Shown here in pieces: positions 31,072 through 38,900 of a stretch of DNA of 44,621 nt (position 1 is its first letter; every line of letters begins with the position of its first letter). The DNA lies in contig NZ_JACTVI010000069.1 in NCBI RefSeq assembly GCF_014495685.1, positions 1 to 44,621 on the forward strand. Reading direction: 5' to 3'. The translations under genes were made by a program, and so were the position numbers. The notes under the pieces are model-generated. The model was not told the DNA's origin. It made no database searches and saw only the letters and a list, made by a program, of their open reading frames with translations. The DNA comes from Streptomyces sp. TRM68367. GTDB lineage: Bacteria; Actinomycetota; Actinomycetes; Streptomycetales; Streptomycetaceae.

Positions 31072-32336
31072 AGCGTGACTCCCGTTGTGTAGGCGACCGT
31101 CGTGGTGCCGGTGTTCGCGGTGATGGTGAGCGGCCCCATGAGCCGCGCGTCCTCGTCCTTGTCGATCGCCCACGTGACGGACTCGCCCTGGAAGAGGGTT
31201 GACGCGCCGTCGACCGTGCTAATGGTCCCGGTGCCGGTGTGGGCGGTCGCCGTCACCGACCTGAGCGTCGGGTGCGCGGCGGCATCCCACGTCTCGCCAG
31301 CGGCGAGCTGCACGCGGCGGGCCTGCACGGCGGTCGCGGGCTCGGCGCCGAGGTCGCCGGCGTCGCAGTCGACCGGGGCAACCGGCGTGTACGTGGCGGA
31401 CAGGTCCGCGGTGTAGGTGCCGAGGCTGGTGACGGCGCCGGTGCAGTCGACGCCGAGGAGCTCCACATAGTCGACGTCACCCACGCCGTCGCCGTCGGTG
31501 TCGTCACACCGGCAGGCATGGAGCACCGACTGCGCCGAGCAGGGCTCAGCAGGACCGCACACGCCGACCGTGCCGGACGGGGTGTACGGCTGCCCGTCGA
31601 GGGTGTAGTCCGTGTGGCCGGTGATCTGGCCGCTCGTGTCGCGCTGGTAGTCCCGGACGAACTCCGTCACGGTGCCATCGGTGGCGGTGTCGCACAGGAT
31701 CGTGACGTCCTGCTCCGGCAGCGTGGTCCCGGTGCCGGAGCCGCCGCATGCGCCGACCGTCCCCGTCACGGTGTGCGGAGTGAGACCGTCCAGCTCCAGG
31801 TCTTCCACGATGTGCTGGCCCGCGCCGATCGTGATTCTCCGGAGGAACGCCCCGGAGGCGTCGCACAGCATGTACGTCTGCGTCTCGACGCACCCGTACT
31901 CGCAGTCCACGGGCGACACGGGCCCGTACGGCTGCGAGGGATCGCCCTGATAGGTGAGGACGAGTTCGGTGGAGCCGTCGGCGCGCACGCACCACAGCTC
32001 GTTGTACGTCTGGTCTGCTGTGCCGTCCCCGTCGGTGTCGTCGCAGCGCTGCACACAGATCGTGTCCACACAGCCGGTGTCACACGGGCCCGCATCGGCC
32101 GGGGCCGGGCCGGGCGTGAACGTGCCGGTGGCCGGGTCGATCCAGCCGACGACTTCCGGATCGGGTGCCGTCTCGCCGCACTCCACGCAGCCGGACCGTA
32201 CGACGAGGAGGACCGTGGTCCCGTCCTGGCGGCACAGCGGCGTGGAGGCGATCGACGGAGCGCAGCACGTGGTGACGTTGACCTCGACCGGCTCACCGCC
32301 TGGGCCGGGCGCGCAAGGAACAGGCTCGATCGCCAT
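31068..32336 (-). CDS. Multi-repeat Cys-rich virion protein
   Basis: The 422-residue protein has alternating Cys-bounded repeats of two types: type B with the LCD..TDGTVTxFxRxY..TLDGQPYTPSGTVGVC pattern, and type A with CRCDDTDGDGVGDVDYVELL, GTYTADLSATYTPVAPVDCD. The type A start (DDTDGDGxxD) resembles a Ca-binding DxDxDG loop. The N-terminal about 90 residues are another Cys-rich unit (CCAPSIASTPLCRQDGTTVL). It ends with the shared domain LRSVTATAHTGTGTISTVDG, LFQGESVTWAIDKDEDARLM. Related fragments in the three following genes point to expansion by duplication. Likely a fibre or decoration protein. Confidence 0.6.
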   Translation of the reverse strand: MAIEPVPCAPGPGGEPVEVNVTTCCAPSIASTPLCRQDGTTVLLVVRSGCVECGETAPDPEVVGWIDPATGTFTPGPAPADAGPCDTGCVDTICVQRCDDTDGDGTADQTYNELWCVRADGSTELVLTYQGDPSQPYGPVSPVDCEYGCVETQTYMLCDASGAFLRRITIGAGQHIVEDLELDGLTPHTVTGTVGACGGSGTGTTLPEQDVTILCDTATDGTVTEFVRDYQRDTSGQITGHTDYTLDGQPYTPSGTVGVCGPAEPCSAQSVLHACRCDDTDGDGVGDVDYVELLGVDCTGAVTSLGTYTADLSATYTPVAPVDCDAGDLGAEPATAVQARRVQLAAGETWDAAAHPTLRSVTATAHTGTGTISTVDGASTLFQGESVTWAIDKDEDARLMGPLTITANTGTTTVAYTTGVTL

Positions 32337-32339
32337 CGC

Positions 32340-32858
32340 TCATCCCTCCCGGTGTGCCATGCGGTGGTGCATGTCCCGGCCGCGTCGGGTGTCGAAGTCG
32401 CGGGAGCACACGTCACACGGCCAGGGGCCAGCGCCGAACGGCTCGGCGTCCAACGGCGGCGCGCTGCTGTCCCCTCCGGCAGCAGCGTCCGGGACCGGCT
32501 GCGCGGCGGCGTCCTCGGCGGCCTGGACGGTCGCCGGGTCGGTGGCCGCCGCATGCTCCGGCTCGGGCAGCGGGACCGCGTCCGGCCCGTACGCGGAGTC
32601 CGGCACGGGCGGCAGCGGCTCCCCGGGCACGGCCGTCAGCCACGGAGCGGCCTCGTCCTCCGTCGGCGACACGTACCGGTGGCCGTCCACGAGGGAGCCG
32701 ATCAGCAGCTCTTCGGGGATATGGACGAACAGGTGCGGGGGCACCGCGAACTCGGTGATCGAGCACGTGCGCACCTTGGGGGTCTGGGCGACCGCCCACC
32801 GGGCGAAGTCCACGCGCAGTGCCCGGGTGGGCTGAACCTTGATCATGTTCACGGGCAC
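32340..32858 (-). CDS. Head-region protein with C2H2 zinc finger
   Basis: The 172-residue protein starts (GTG 32858, or GTG 32852 / ATG 32846) VNMIKVQPTRALRVDFARWA and VRTCSITEFAVPPHLFVHIP. A Pro/Ala/Glu-rich linker (about 80-140) and a C-terminal C2H2 finger WPCDVCSRDFDTRRGRDMHH with RMAH follow (C148, C151, H164, H169). The finger spacing (C-x2-C-x12-H-x4-H) is that of classical zinc fingers, unusual in phage head proteins. The N-terminal part could attach to the capsid while the tail-like linker carries the finger. It overlaps the preceding gene's stop. Confidence 0.65.
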   Translation of the reverse strand: MPVNMIKVQPTRALRVDFARWAVAQTPKVRTCSITEFAVPPHLFVHIPEELLIGSLVDGHRYVSPTEDEAAPWLTAVPGEPLPPVPDSAYGPDAVPLPEPEHAAATDPATVQAAEDAAAQPVPDAAAGGDSSAPPLDAEPFGAGPWPCDVCSRDFDTRRGRDMHHRMAHREG

Positions 32859-33676
32859 AGCACCACCCGGATCGCTGCCGCTTCACAGCAAGCGACCTCG
32901 ACCACGAACGAGCGTTCGGCGAGCACGAACCGGTCGTTGGTCTGGATGCGGAAGCTCTCGGCGTCCGTGTCCGGGATGACCGCTGGGGCCTCGCGACGGA
33001 CCCGGATCGGGCCGGTGATGAACAGCCAGGCCTCGCCGGCCGGGGCCTGCGTGCAGTCCGGAGGGCCCACGTTCACCGAGTAGCCGCTGCCCATGACCAC
33101 GCAGTTGCCCATGAGGGTGCGCGGGATGCCGCCCTCCATGTGCACGACGTTGCAGCAGCCGAGCAGCGCGGCGGCTCCGGCCGGCACGTGCAGGACGCCC
33201 TGCCCGCCGTACGTCTCAGTGAGCCAGCCCTCCAGGGCGGCCACGCCCTGCGCGATGGACACAGCCCCGGCGGTGGGGGTGAGGTCCGCGGCCATGGTGC
33301 ACAGCACGTCCCGCGCGAACCACTCCTCAAGGGCGCGCTGCTCCCCCATGCGCAGGGTTTCGCGGGCGTGCTGGACTGCCTCCTCGTACGGCCATCCGAC
33401 GGTGGAGCAGGTGGCCCCGGCGTAGATGGTGATGGGCGAGGCGGTACACACCCCGGGCCGCTCGAAGGTCTTCGTGGCCGGGCCCGGGGTGGTGCTGTCC
33501 TCCGGGCACCACTCCCAGTCATGGGCGGCAGCGCACGAGAGCGGCATCCACTCCGTGCCGAGGAGATCGTGCACGTCCTCCACGTCGATGATGTCGACGC
33601 AGCCGCCGAGGATGCCGTGCGGCAGCGGTGTGCCGGGGATGGCATCAACGCGCTTACGGAGTCCGGCTGCTGGCAT
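32849..33676 (-). CDS. Head protein following the major capsid gene
   Basis: The 275-residue protein starts (ATG 33676, AGGAGG 8 nt upstream) MPAAGLRKRVDAIPGTPLPH with GILGGCVDIIDVEDVHDLLG, then KTFERPGVCTASPITIYAGA, QHARETLRMGEQRALEEWFA, RDVLCTMAADLTPTAGAVSI, GVAALEGWLTETYGGQGVLH and GNCVVMGSGYSVNVGPP. The helix 'ARETLRMGEQRALEEWF' and the 'LEGWLTxTYGGQGVLHVP' strand recall capsid-type proteins, so it may be a second capsid or pentamer-like subunit. Other possibilities are a neck protein. It follows the MCP gene and a strong terminator hairpin. Confidence 0.55.
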   Translation of the reverse strand: MPAAGLRKRVDAIPGTPLPHGILGGCVDIIDVEDVHDLLGTEWMPLSCAAAHDWEWCPEDSTTPGPATKTFERPGVCTASPITIYAGATCSTVGWPYEEAVQHARETLRMGEQRALEEWFARDVLCTMAADLTPTAGAVSIAQGVAALEGWLTETYGGQGVLHVPAGAAALLGCCNVVHMEGGIPRTLMGNCVVMGSGYSVNVGPPDCTQAPAGEAWLFITGPIRVRREAPAVIPDTDAESFRIQTNDRFVLAERSFVVEVACCEAAAIRVVLCP

Positions 33677-33700
33677 CTGCCTCACCTCCTCTCATCCGGG

Positions 33701-33730
33701 CAGCCCCGGCCGGGCAGAGGGCCGGGGCTG
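33701..33730 (-). terminator. Terminator after the major capsid gene
   Basis: CAGCCCCGGCC with GGCCGGGGCTG: 11-bp stem, 8-base loop, 16 nt beyond the MCP stop. It would separate a high-level capsid transcript from the downstream head genes. Confidence 0.7.
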
Positions 33731-33746
33731 CTGTCGGTGAAGGGGG

Positions 33747-35387
33747 TCAGCTGCTGCCAGCGGCGCAGACGAGTTCCAGCTGAGCGCCGGTGGCACCGTC
33801 CGGGCAGACCGGCACGGTGACGAGGCGGGTGTCCACCGACCTGTCGACGAGGGCGACGCACTCCTCCGCGAAGAGCGCGGTGTAGTCGTTGGTCTGGAAC
33901 TTCGTGCTGTCGTGCACGACGCCCAGGTTGACCTCCTCGCCGCGGCCGATCTGGATGCTGCCGGAGGGGTACATGAGGAACTGGACGGTGGCGGGCCACT
34001 CGGTGGCCGCGGTGGCGCCGCCGATGTCGGCCGGGACAGCCGGGGTCAGGCCGCGGGCGAACTGCACGCGCACGCCCAGGGTGCTGAACACGTCCTGGAT
34101 GCAGGTCGGGGACAGGTCGCAGATGTTGACGCCGTTCTGCCGGGCCAGGTCGCCGAGGAAGAGGTTGCGGCTCCACCAGGGGAACACGACCTCCAGCGCG
34201 ATGCTCTCGCACAGGCTGTGACGCTCGATCATGTCCGCGGCCTGGAGCGCGACGGCGTTGTAGATGGCGGACAGGGCACCGAAGGTCGGGGCGAGGATGA
34301 CCGGCGTGGCGGTGTTGAGGGCCGCCTGGAACAGCTGCTGCTTGATGCGGATCTCGTGCGCGACCATCGCGTTGCGCAGGTACCAGGCCACCAGCTCCGG
34401 GAAGTGCCGCTGAGTCAGGATTCCCGCCTCCAAGCAGACACCGACGGCGTCACAGCGCACCTCGACCGGGTCCGGGCAGGGGATCGTGTAACACGGTTTG
34501 GTGGCGCCGGATATGTCATCGCTCTCCGTGTGCAACCACGTCAGCGACGACACGTCCAGGGACAACGGCTTGTAGTAGCGCAGGCCACCGCGCGAGAGCT
34601 GGATTTCCGGGGCGTCCCACAGCATCTCCGGGCAGGCCACGCCGGTGATGTCGTACAACGTCTCGCTGGGCGCGCACCAGCCGCCGGAGGCGACGAGGTC
34701 ACCCTGCGGGAGCCGCGCCTGGTCCTGCGCGGCGATGGCAACCGTGGTGCCCTCCGGCGCGCTGCTGGAGTCGGTGACGACCAGGTTGGAGGAGAACGGG
34801 TGCCGGTAGGAGATGACCTGGCCCGTGCCGCCGCCCGCGGTCTTGAGGGCGTTGGCGCGGCTGATGATGCCGGTCACGACCTGCCCGAAGTCCAGCGGGG
34901 CGCCCGGGGTGTAGCCGGGAACGTCCACGGCCGCGGTGATGGTGGTGCCCGGGGCCGGCGGCTCGGGGAGCACGCGCGGCTGCTGGGCGCGCACGGAGGC
35001 GAGGTTGAGGGCCGGGCGGCGCACCAGGGAGGAGGACGCGGTCACGACCGGCTCCGGCTCCGGGGCGGGCTCCGGCTCGGTCGGGGTCTCCTCGGCGACG
35101 GGCTCCGGCTCGGCCGGGACGGCGTTCGGGTCGTCGCCACGAACCTGCGCGGCGAGCTGCTCGATCTCCGCAGCGGCTGCCTTGGCGGCGGTGACGCGGT
35201 CATTCTGCTCCGTGCGCATGGCCTCCACACCGGAGGCGAGGGCGCGGAGTTCGTCGATGTCCTTCTGCGTGACGAGGCTGGACGTTGCCTTGGCGTCGAA
35301 GGCCTGGACGGCACCCTCAAGGGCCGCAGCAAGCTGCTCGTCGTCCAGGGAGGTGAGGTCGTCGGGGAGCTCGAACGGCTCGGGCAT
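33747..35387 (-). CDS. Major capsid protein
   Basis: The 546-residue protein has an acidic helical N-terminus (about 1-95, LAAALEGAVQAFDAKATSSL, DIDELRALASGVEAMRTEQN), resembling the HK97 delta/scaffold region, a Pro/Glu repeat (PEPEPVAEETPTEPEPAPEP), and then the capsid body: VPGYTPGAPLDFGQVVTGII, GQVISYRHPFSSNLVVTDSS, SLDVSSLTWLHTESDDISGA, FSTLGVRVQFARGLTPAVPA and FLMYPSGSIQIGRGEEVNLG with VVHDSTKFQTNDYTALFAEE. The last segment is the capsid E-loop/P-domain pattern of actinophage MCPs. ATG 35387 has AGGAG 8 nt upstream and its own hairpin leader (copy 10). Confidence 0.88.
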   Translation of the reverse strand: MPEPFELPDDLTSLDDEQLAAALEGAVQAFDAKATSSLVTQKDIDELRALASGVEAMRTEQNDRVTAAKAAAAEIEQLAAQVRGDDPNAVPAEPEPVAEETPTEPEPAPEPEPVVTASSSLVRRPALNLASVRAQQPRVLPEPPAPGTTITAAVDVPGYTPGAPLDFGQVVTGIISRANALKTAGGGTGQVISYRHPFSSNLVVTDSSSAPEGTTVAIAAQDQARLPQGDLVASGGWCAPSETLYDITGVACPEMLWDAPEIQLSRGGLRYYKPLSLDVSSLTWLHTESDDISGATKPCYTIPCPDPVEVRCDAVGVCLEAGILTQRHFPELVAWYLRNAMVAHEIRIKQQLFQAALNTATPVILAPTFGALSAIYNAVALQAADMIERHSLCESIALEVVFPWWSRNLFLGDLARQNGVNICDLSPTCIQDVFSTLGVRVQFARGLTPAVPADIGGATAATEWPATVQFLMYPSGSIQIGRGEEVNLGVVHDSTKFQTNDYTALFAEECVALVDRSVDTRLVTVPVCPDGATGAQLELVCAAGSS

Positions 35388-35414
35388 CTGTAGGACTCCT
35401 GATGCTTCGCAGGA

Positions 35415-35449
35415 GTCAGGCCCTAAACCATCGACTGCCAGGCATATTA
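35415..35449 (-). promoter_or_regulatory. Leader stem-loop element 10 (variant) with -10 box
   Basis: Stem-loop at 35415-35435. The loop is UUUAGGG; the outer arms are GUC/GAC (U-A in place of C-G), and A-U replaces C-G beside the U bulge. The -10 box TAATAT is at 35444-35449, 8 nt away. The hairpin ends 27 nt before ATG 35387 (major capsid). A perfect TTGACA is present 24 nt upstream of the -10 box, too far for a standard -35. Confidence 0.75.
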
Positions 35450-35501
35450 GCCGAAGAGGCGGCCAGCTCTGTGTGTCAAGCCGACCGCCTATGCGGTGTT
35501 C

Positions 35502-35741
35502 TCACGCCTCGGTGGGCGCGGCTTCGGTCGGGGCGGCTTCGGTCGGGGCGGCGCCGCGGGGAAGCACGACGCTGCCGGGGTAGCTACGGGAAACGCTGTC
35601 CGCGAGGGGCTTATTGCTGCTGGTGAAAGCGACGCGGCCGTTTCCGTCGTTGAGGATCACCTGATATGTGGTCCTGGATGGGCGGGCGGCGGAGCCTGCG
35701 CCCGGGGACCGTTTGCGGTTGCCGCCGCAGCCACATCCCAT
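35502..35741 (-). CDS. Small Cys-motif phage protein (PTEA repeat end)
   Basis: The 79-residue protein starts MGCGCGGNRKRSPGAGSAAR with TTYQVILNDGNGRVAFTSSN and KPLADSVSRSYPGSVVLPRG, ending in a PTEAA x3 repeat. The MGCxCGG start and 'TYQV..dgnGrV.F.S..' body resemble the DUF7196-type small phage proteins. The gene at 35757 is a similar shorter version. The terminal repeat may be recently expanded. It lies between the fusion protein and MCP. Confidence 0.6.
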   Translation of the reverse strand: MGCGCGGNRKRSPGAGSAARPSRTTYQVILNDGNGRVAFTSSNKPLADSVSRSYPGSVVLPRGAAPTEAAPTEAAPTEA

Positions 35742-35756
35742 GATGAGCCCTCCCTT

Positions 35757-35909
35757 TTACTTCTTGGCGGCTTCGCGGACGGTGCGGCCGTCGCCGCGTG
35801 CGGCCATGGCGTCCGCGGTGGTCTTGTACGGGGTGGGCCCGAACACCCGCTTCCCGGAGGCGTCGATGACCTCGTACTGCGTCTTGTTCTTGTTACAGGC
35901 GCACGGCAT
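35757..35909 (-). CDS. Tiny Cys-motif phage protein
   Basis: The 50-residue protein MPCACNKNKTQYEVIDASGK, RVFGPTPYKTTADAMAARGD, GRTVREAAKK is a complete small gene (ATG 35909, stop TAA 35757) too short for a standard ORF list. It parallels the neighbour at 35502: Cys-x-Cys start, 'xYEVxDAxGKRVF', then an 'AD' helix. Both are spaced tightly behind the fusion gene. Such small proteins may bind capsid or DNA, but this is not shown by the sequence. Confidence 0.65.
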   Translation of the reverse strand: MPCACNKNKTQYEVIDASGKRVFGPTPYKTTADAMAARGDGRTVREAAKK

Positions 35910-35912
35910 GGG

Positions 35913-38900
35913 TCAGTTCCTTTCTGGCTGCGGGGCAGCACTGGCGGCGAGCTCGGCGCGGACGGGTGCGAGCCGGGCTGTGAGTTCCGCGAGTTCGGCG
36001 CGGGCGGCTGCGGCTCGCTCCTGTTCGCGGGTCCTGAGGGCGTCGGAGAACTGGTCGAGGAACGCGGGCTCCAGCAGCGCGGCGGTGACCTCCCCGACGG
36101 CGCTCACGGCTGGGGCCTCGTCGCTGGTGCGGGTGTGCTCGGGTTCGGGTTCGTCGGCCGGTGCCGGGTGCTCTGCTACGGCGGGGCTGTTCTCGTGGAT
36201 GGCGGCTGCGGCGGCGGTCAGTGCGAGGTTGGACCGGTCGACGACGGCGGCAGCGGTGAGCGGGGAGGAGTGGCCGGGCACCGGCACGGAAAGCACGGCC
36301 TTGAGCTGCCAGCGGCCGTCATTGCCCTGCGTCATGTGATAGCTCGGCTGGCAGGCCTGGAACACGGTTCGGTCCCACTGGGACAGCCAAGGGGCGGCGG
36401 CGCCGGAGAACCACATGCCTCCCTCGTTCATGCCGACGGTGACGACTGCCCCCACGGTGCGGGAGTCGTCGAACTGGCAGACGGCGGTCTCGCACTCGAA
36501 GCCGTCGCGGTGGTGCCCCACGTTCATCGTCATCGCACCCGCGCGAACCTCCGACCCGTCGTCCAGGAGGAACTGCGTGCGCAGGAAGTGACTCAGGTCC
36601 AGGCCGCGCGCGGCGAGCTTCTCGATGGTGACCTTCTTGCCGTGCACGGCGTGCGGCACGCCGCGTTGTGCCACCCACCCGTACGCGCGGCCGTCAACGA
36701 TGTGGACACCGCCACTCCCCGGGGGCAGCTCCTCGGGGGTGGGCTCGGCGAACCATGCGGCCGGCATCGGCTTCTCGGTCTGCATCACCTGCCACGCGGA
36801 GGCGAGGATCTCGGCGGCCCGCTGGTCGTACAGGGCGTCAGCGTCTGCGTCCGCTGCTGCGGTGGCTTCCCCCTCCGGGATCGTGGAGGGCCCGACGTAG
36901 AGTCCGCGGGTGAGGCGCACCACGTGCCCGTCGTCCAGGGCGCGCGCCAGATGGCTGCGCACGGCGTCCACGCTGAGAGCGAGCGCGTTCGCGACGTGCG
37001 GGGCACTGACCGGCGTGGGGGAGCTGCACACGTAGGTGATGACCCGCTGGTGGTCATCCCCGGAGGCGGCCACGATGGGCGCGGCGGCGGCCTGCTGCTC
37101 CTCGGGCGGGTCGAGCACGATGCGGGCCTTGTCGTAGGCGGGCATCGCTACGAGGGTCGCGCCCCGCACGCGGGCGCGGGTGATGCGCACCAGGAAGTCA
37201 CCGGCGTGCTCTTCATGGAAGACGACACCGGCCTCCGGGTCGTCGGTGTCCCCGGCGGCGGCGGTGAGTTCCTCGGGGAACACGCGGCGCGCGGTCGCCG
37301 CGGATATGCGTCCGCCGGGGCTGGTGAACAGCAGGGTGGAGCGGGCGCTGTGGGCCATCTCGATGCCGGAGGCCGTCCACTCCGCGCGGCTGCGGCCGGT
37401 GATCATCCATGAGCCGTCGTCCAGGCGCATGACGGAGGCGGACGCGAACGATGCCGCGAGCGCTATCGGCTCCTCATCGCCCTCGCCGGGTGTGGTGGTC
37501 GTGTCCACGAGCTGCACGCTCACGTCGTCCAGGTCCACGGACACCCCGAGCGGGGCATTCTGGTCCAGGAGCAGCGCGGCGTCGTATCCGGCGGGCTGCG
37601 TCAGGTAGAGGACGCCGTTGCCGGTGAGTCGGTCCCCGTCCCGGCCAAGGGTCTGGAAGGAGCCAGCGAGTTCGGCGCCGTTGTGGCCCTCGCCCATGGC
37701 TTCCGCGTACTGGAGGGGCCAGGGCCCGGCACCGTCCCAGTACAGGGCGCCGGAGGCGAAGACCCGGTTGTCGCCGGTCTCCTCGTTTTCGAACGCGAGC
37801 GCGGCACCGTCGGGGGTGGACCAGGTGCGCACCGGGGGCGGTGGCATCTCAGCCTCGGCAGGGGTAGCCATGGCGGCCTCCAAGTCTGGGCGTAGGGGTA
37901 TGTCGGTGTGCTCGCCTGCGAAGGCCAGCCGTATGCGGTCGAAGGTGATCGGGCCCAGCCGGTCGAGCATGACCTTCAGGGGCCACCGGTCGCCCGTATA
38001 CGCCCCGGTCACGTGCGCTGCCCAGGGGGAATGCTGGGCGGGCACTTCGGGGCGTTCGTGGGTGGACTCCAGCGCGTCATAGACGAGGTTATGCACGGTG
38101 GCCAGGCCGGGCCCGTCCTGGTCGCGGTCGTCGCCGACGGCCCACACCCATACGCCGTCCTCGCCGGGGTTCCAGTGGTTCACGCCGAACGCGCGGGCGG
38201 CCACCGGGGCGCCGAGGCCTTCCGCGCGGGCACGGATCAGGCCGGCGAGTTCGTTGCGCTGGTCGTCGGTCCAGTCGGCGCCCTCCCCCAGGTAGCACAG
38301 GGTCAGGTGCAGTTCCTCCGGTGGCTCGCCGTCCTCGAACGCGAGCCGCTCCACGTCTTCCTCGGAGGGCATGAGCGCGACCATGGCGCCCGTGTGTACC
38401 TCGGCGGCGGCCGTTACCTCGTCCATGACGTCCTTCCGGAGGATCGGGAGCGGGCTGGTGTCGAACGCGACGTGGAACCGCTCGGGGTCCTTCACGCCTG
38501 CTGCCTCCAGCGCGGGGCGCAGCACGCCGTTCGTCATGAGGACTGCGACCTTGTCGGCGGCCTTGATCAGCTGCCGTAGCGTGTCATCGTCCCGTGGATT
38601 CGAAAGTTCGCGCCCGACGGGCGCCTGAGTTTCGAAGGACGCGGTGCGCTCCGCGGTCGCCAGTACCAGCACGCACCGGCAGTTGCACGTGAGCTCCGGC
38701 GGCGCGGTCGGGTCTCCTGGGGCCTGCATGTCCACCCCGCCGACCTGGAACGCGTCACCAAGGAGGCGTACCTGTCCGTCGGCGTCACGGTGCGGGTCGC
38801 GTACCCGGCTGTCGCCCTGCGGGCTGTTGTGGATACGCCACTGCTTGACGAGCGGCCGGTCCGGGCCGGTCATCGCCTGAGCCGCCGCGAGCGTCGCGGA

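Noticed and set aside
31239..33083. Plus-strand frame of 614 codons
   Set aside because: Antisense to the repeat protein, the zinc-finger protein and part of a head gene; no recognisable domain.
12094..35449. The ten similar 21-bp units as a CRISPR array or simple dispersed repeat
   Set aside because: They are kilobases apart, always upstream of a start codon at fixed distance, have no spacers and no cas genes.
35450..35490. TTGACA upstream of the capsid promoter as its -35 box
   Set aside because: It is 24 bp from the -10 box, too far for a normal promoter; other copies have no such hexamer.
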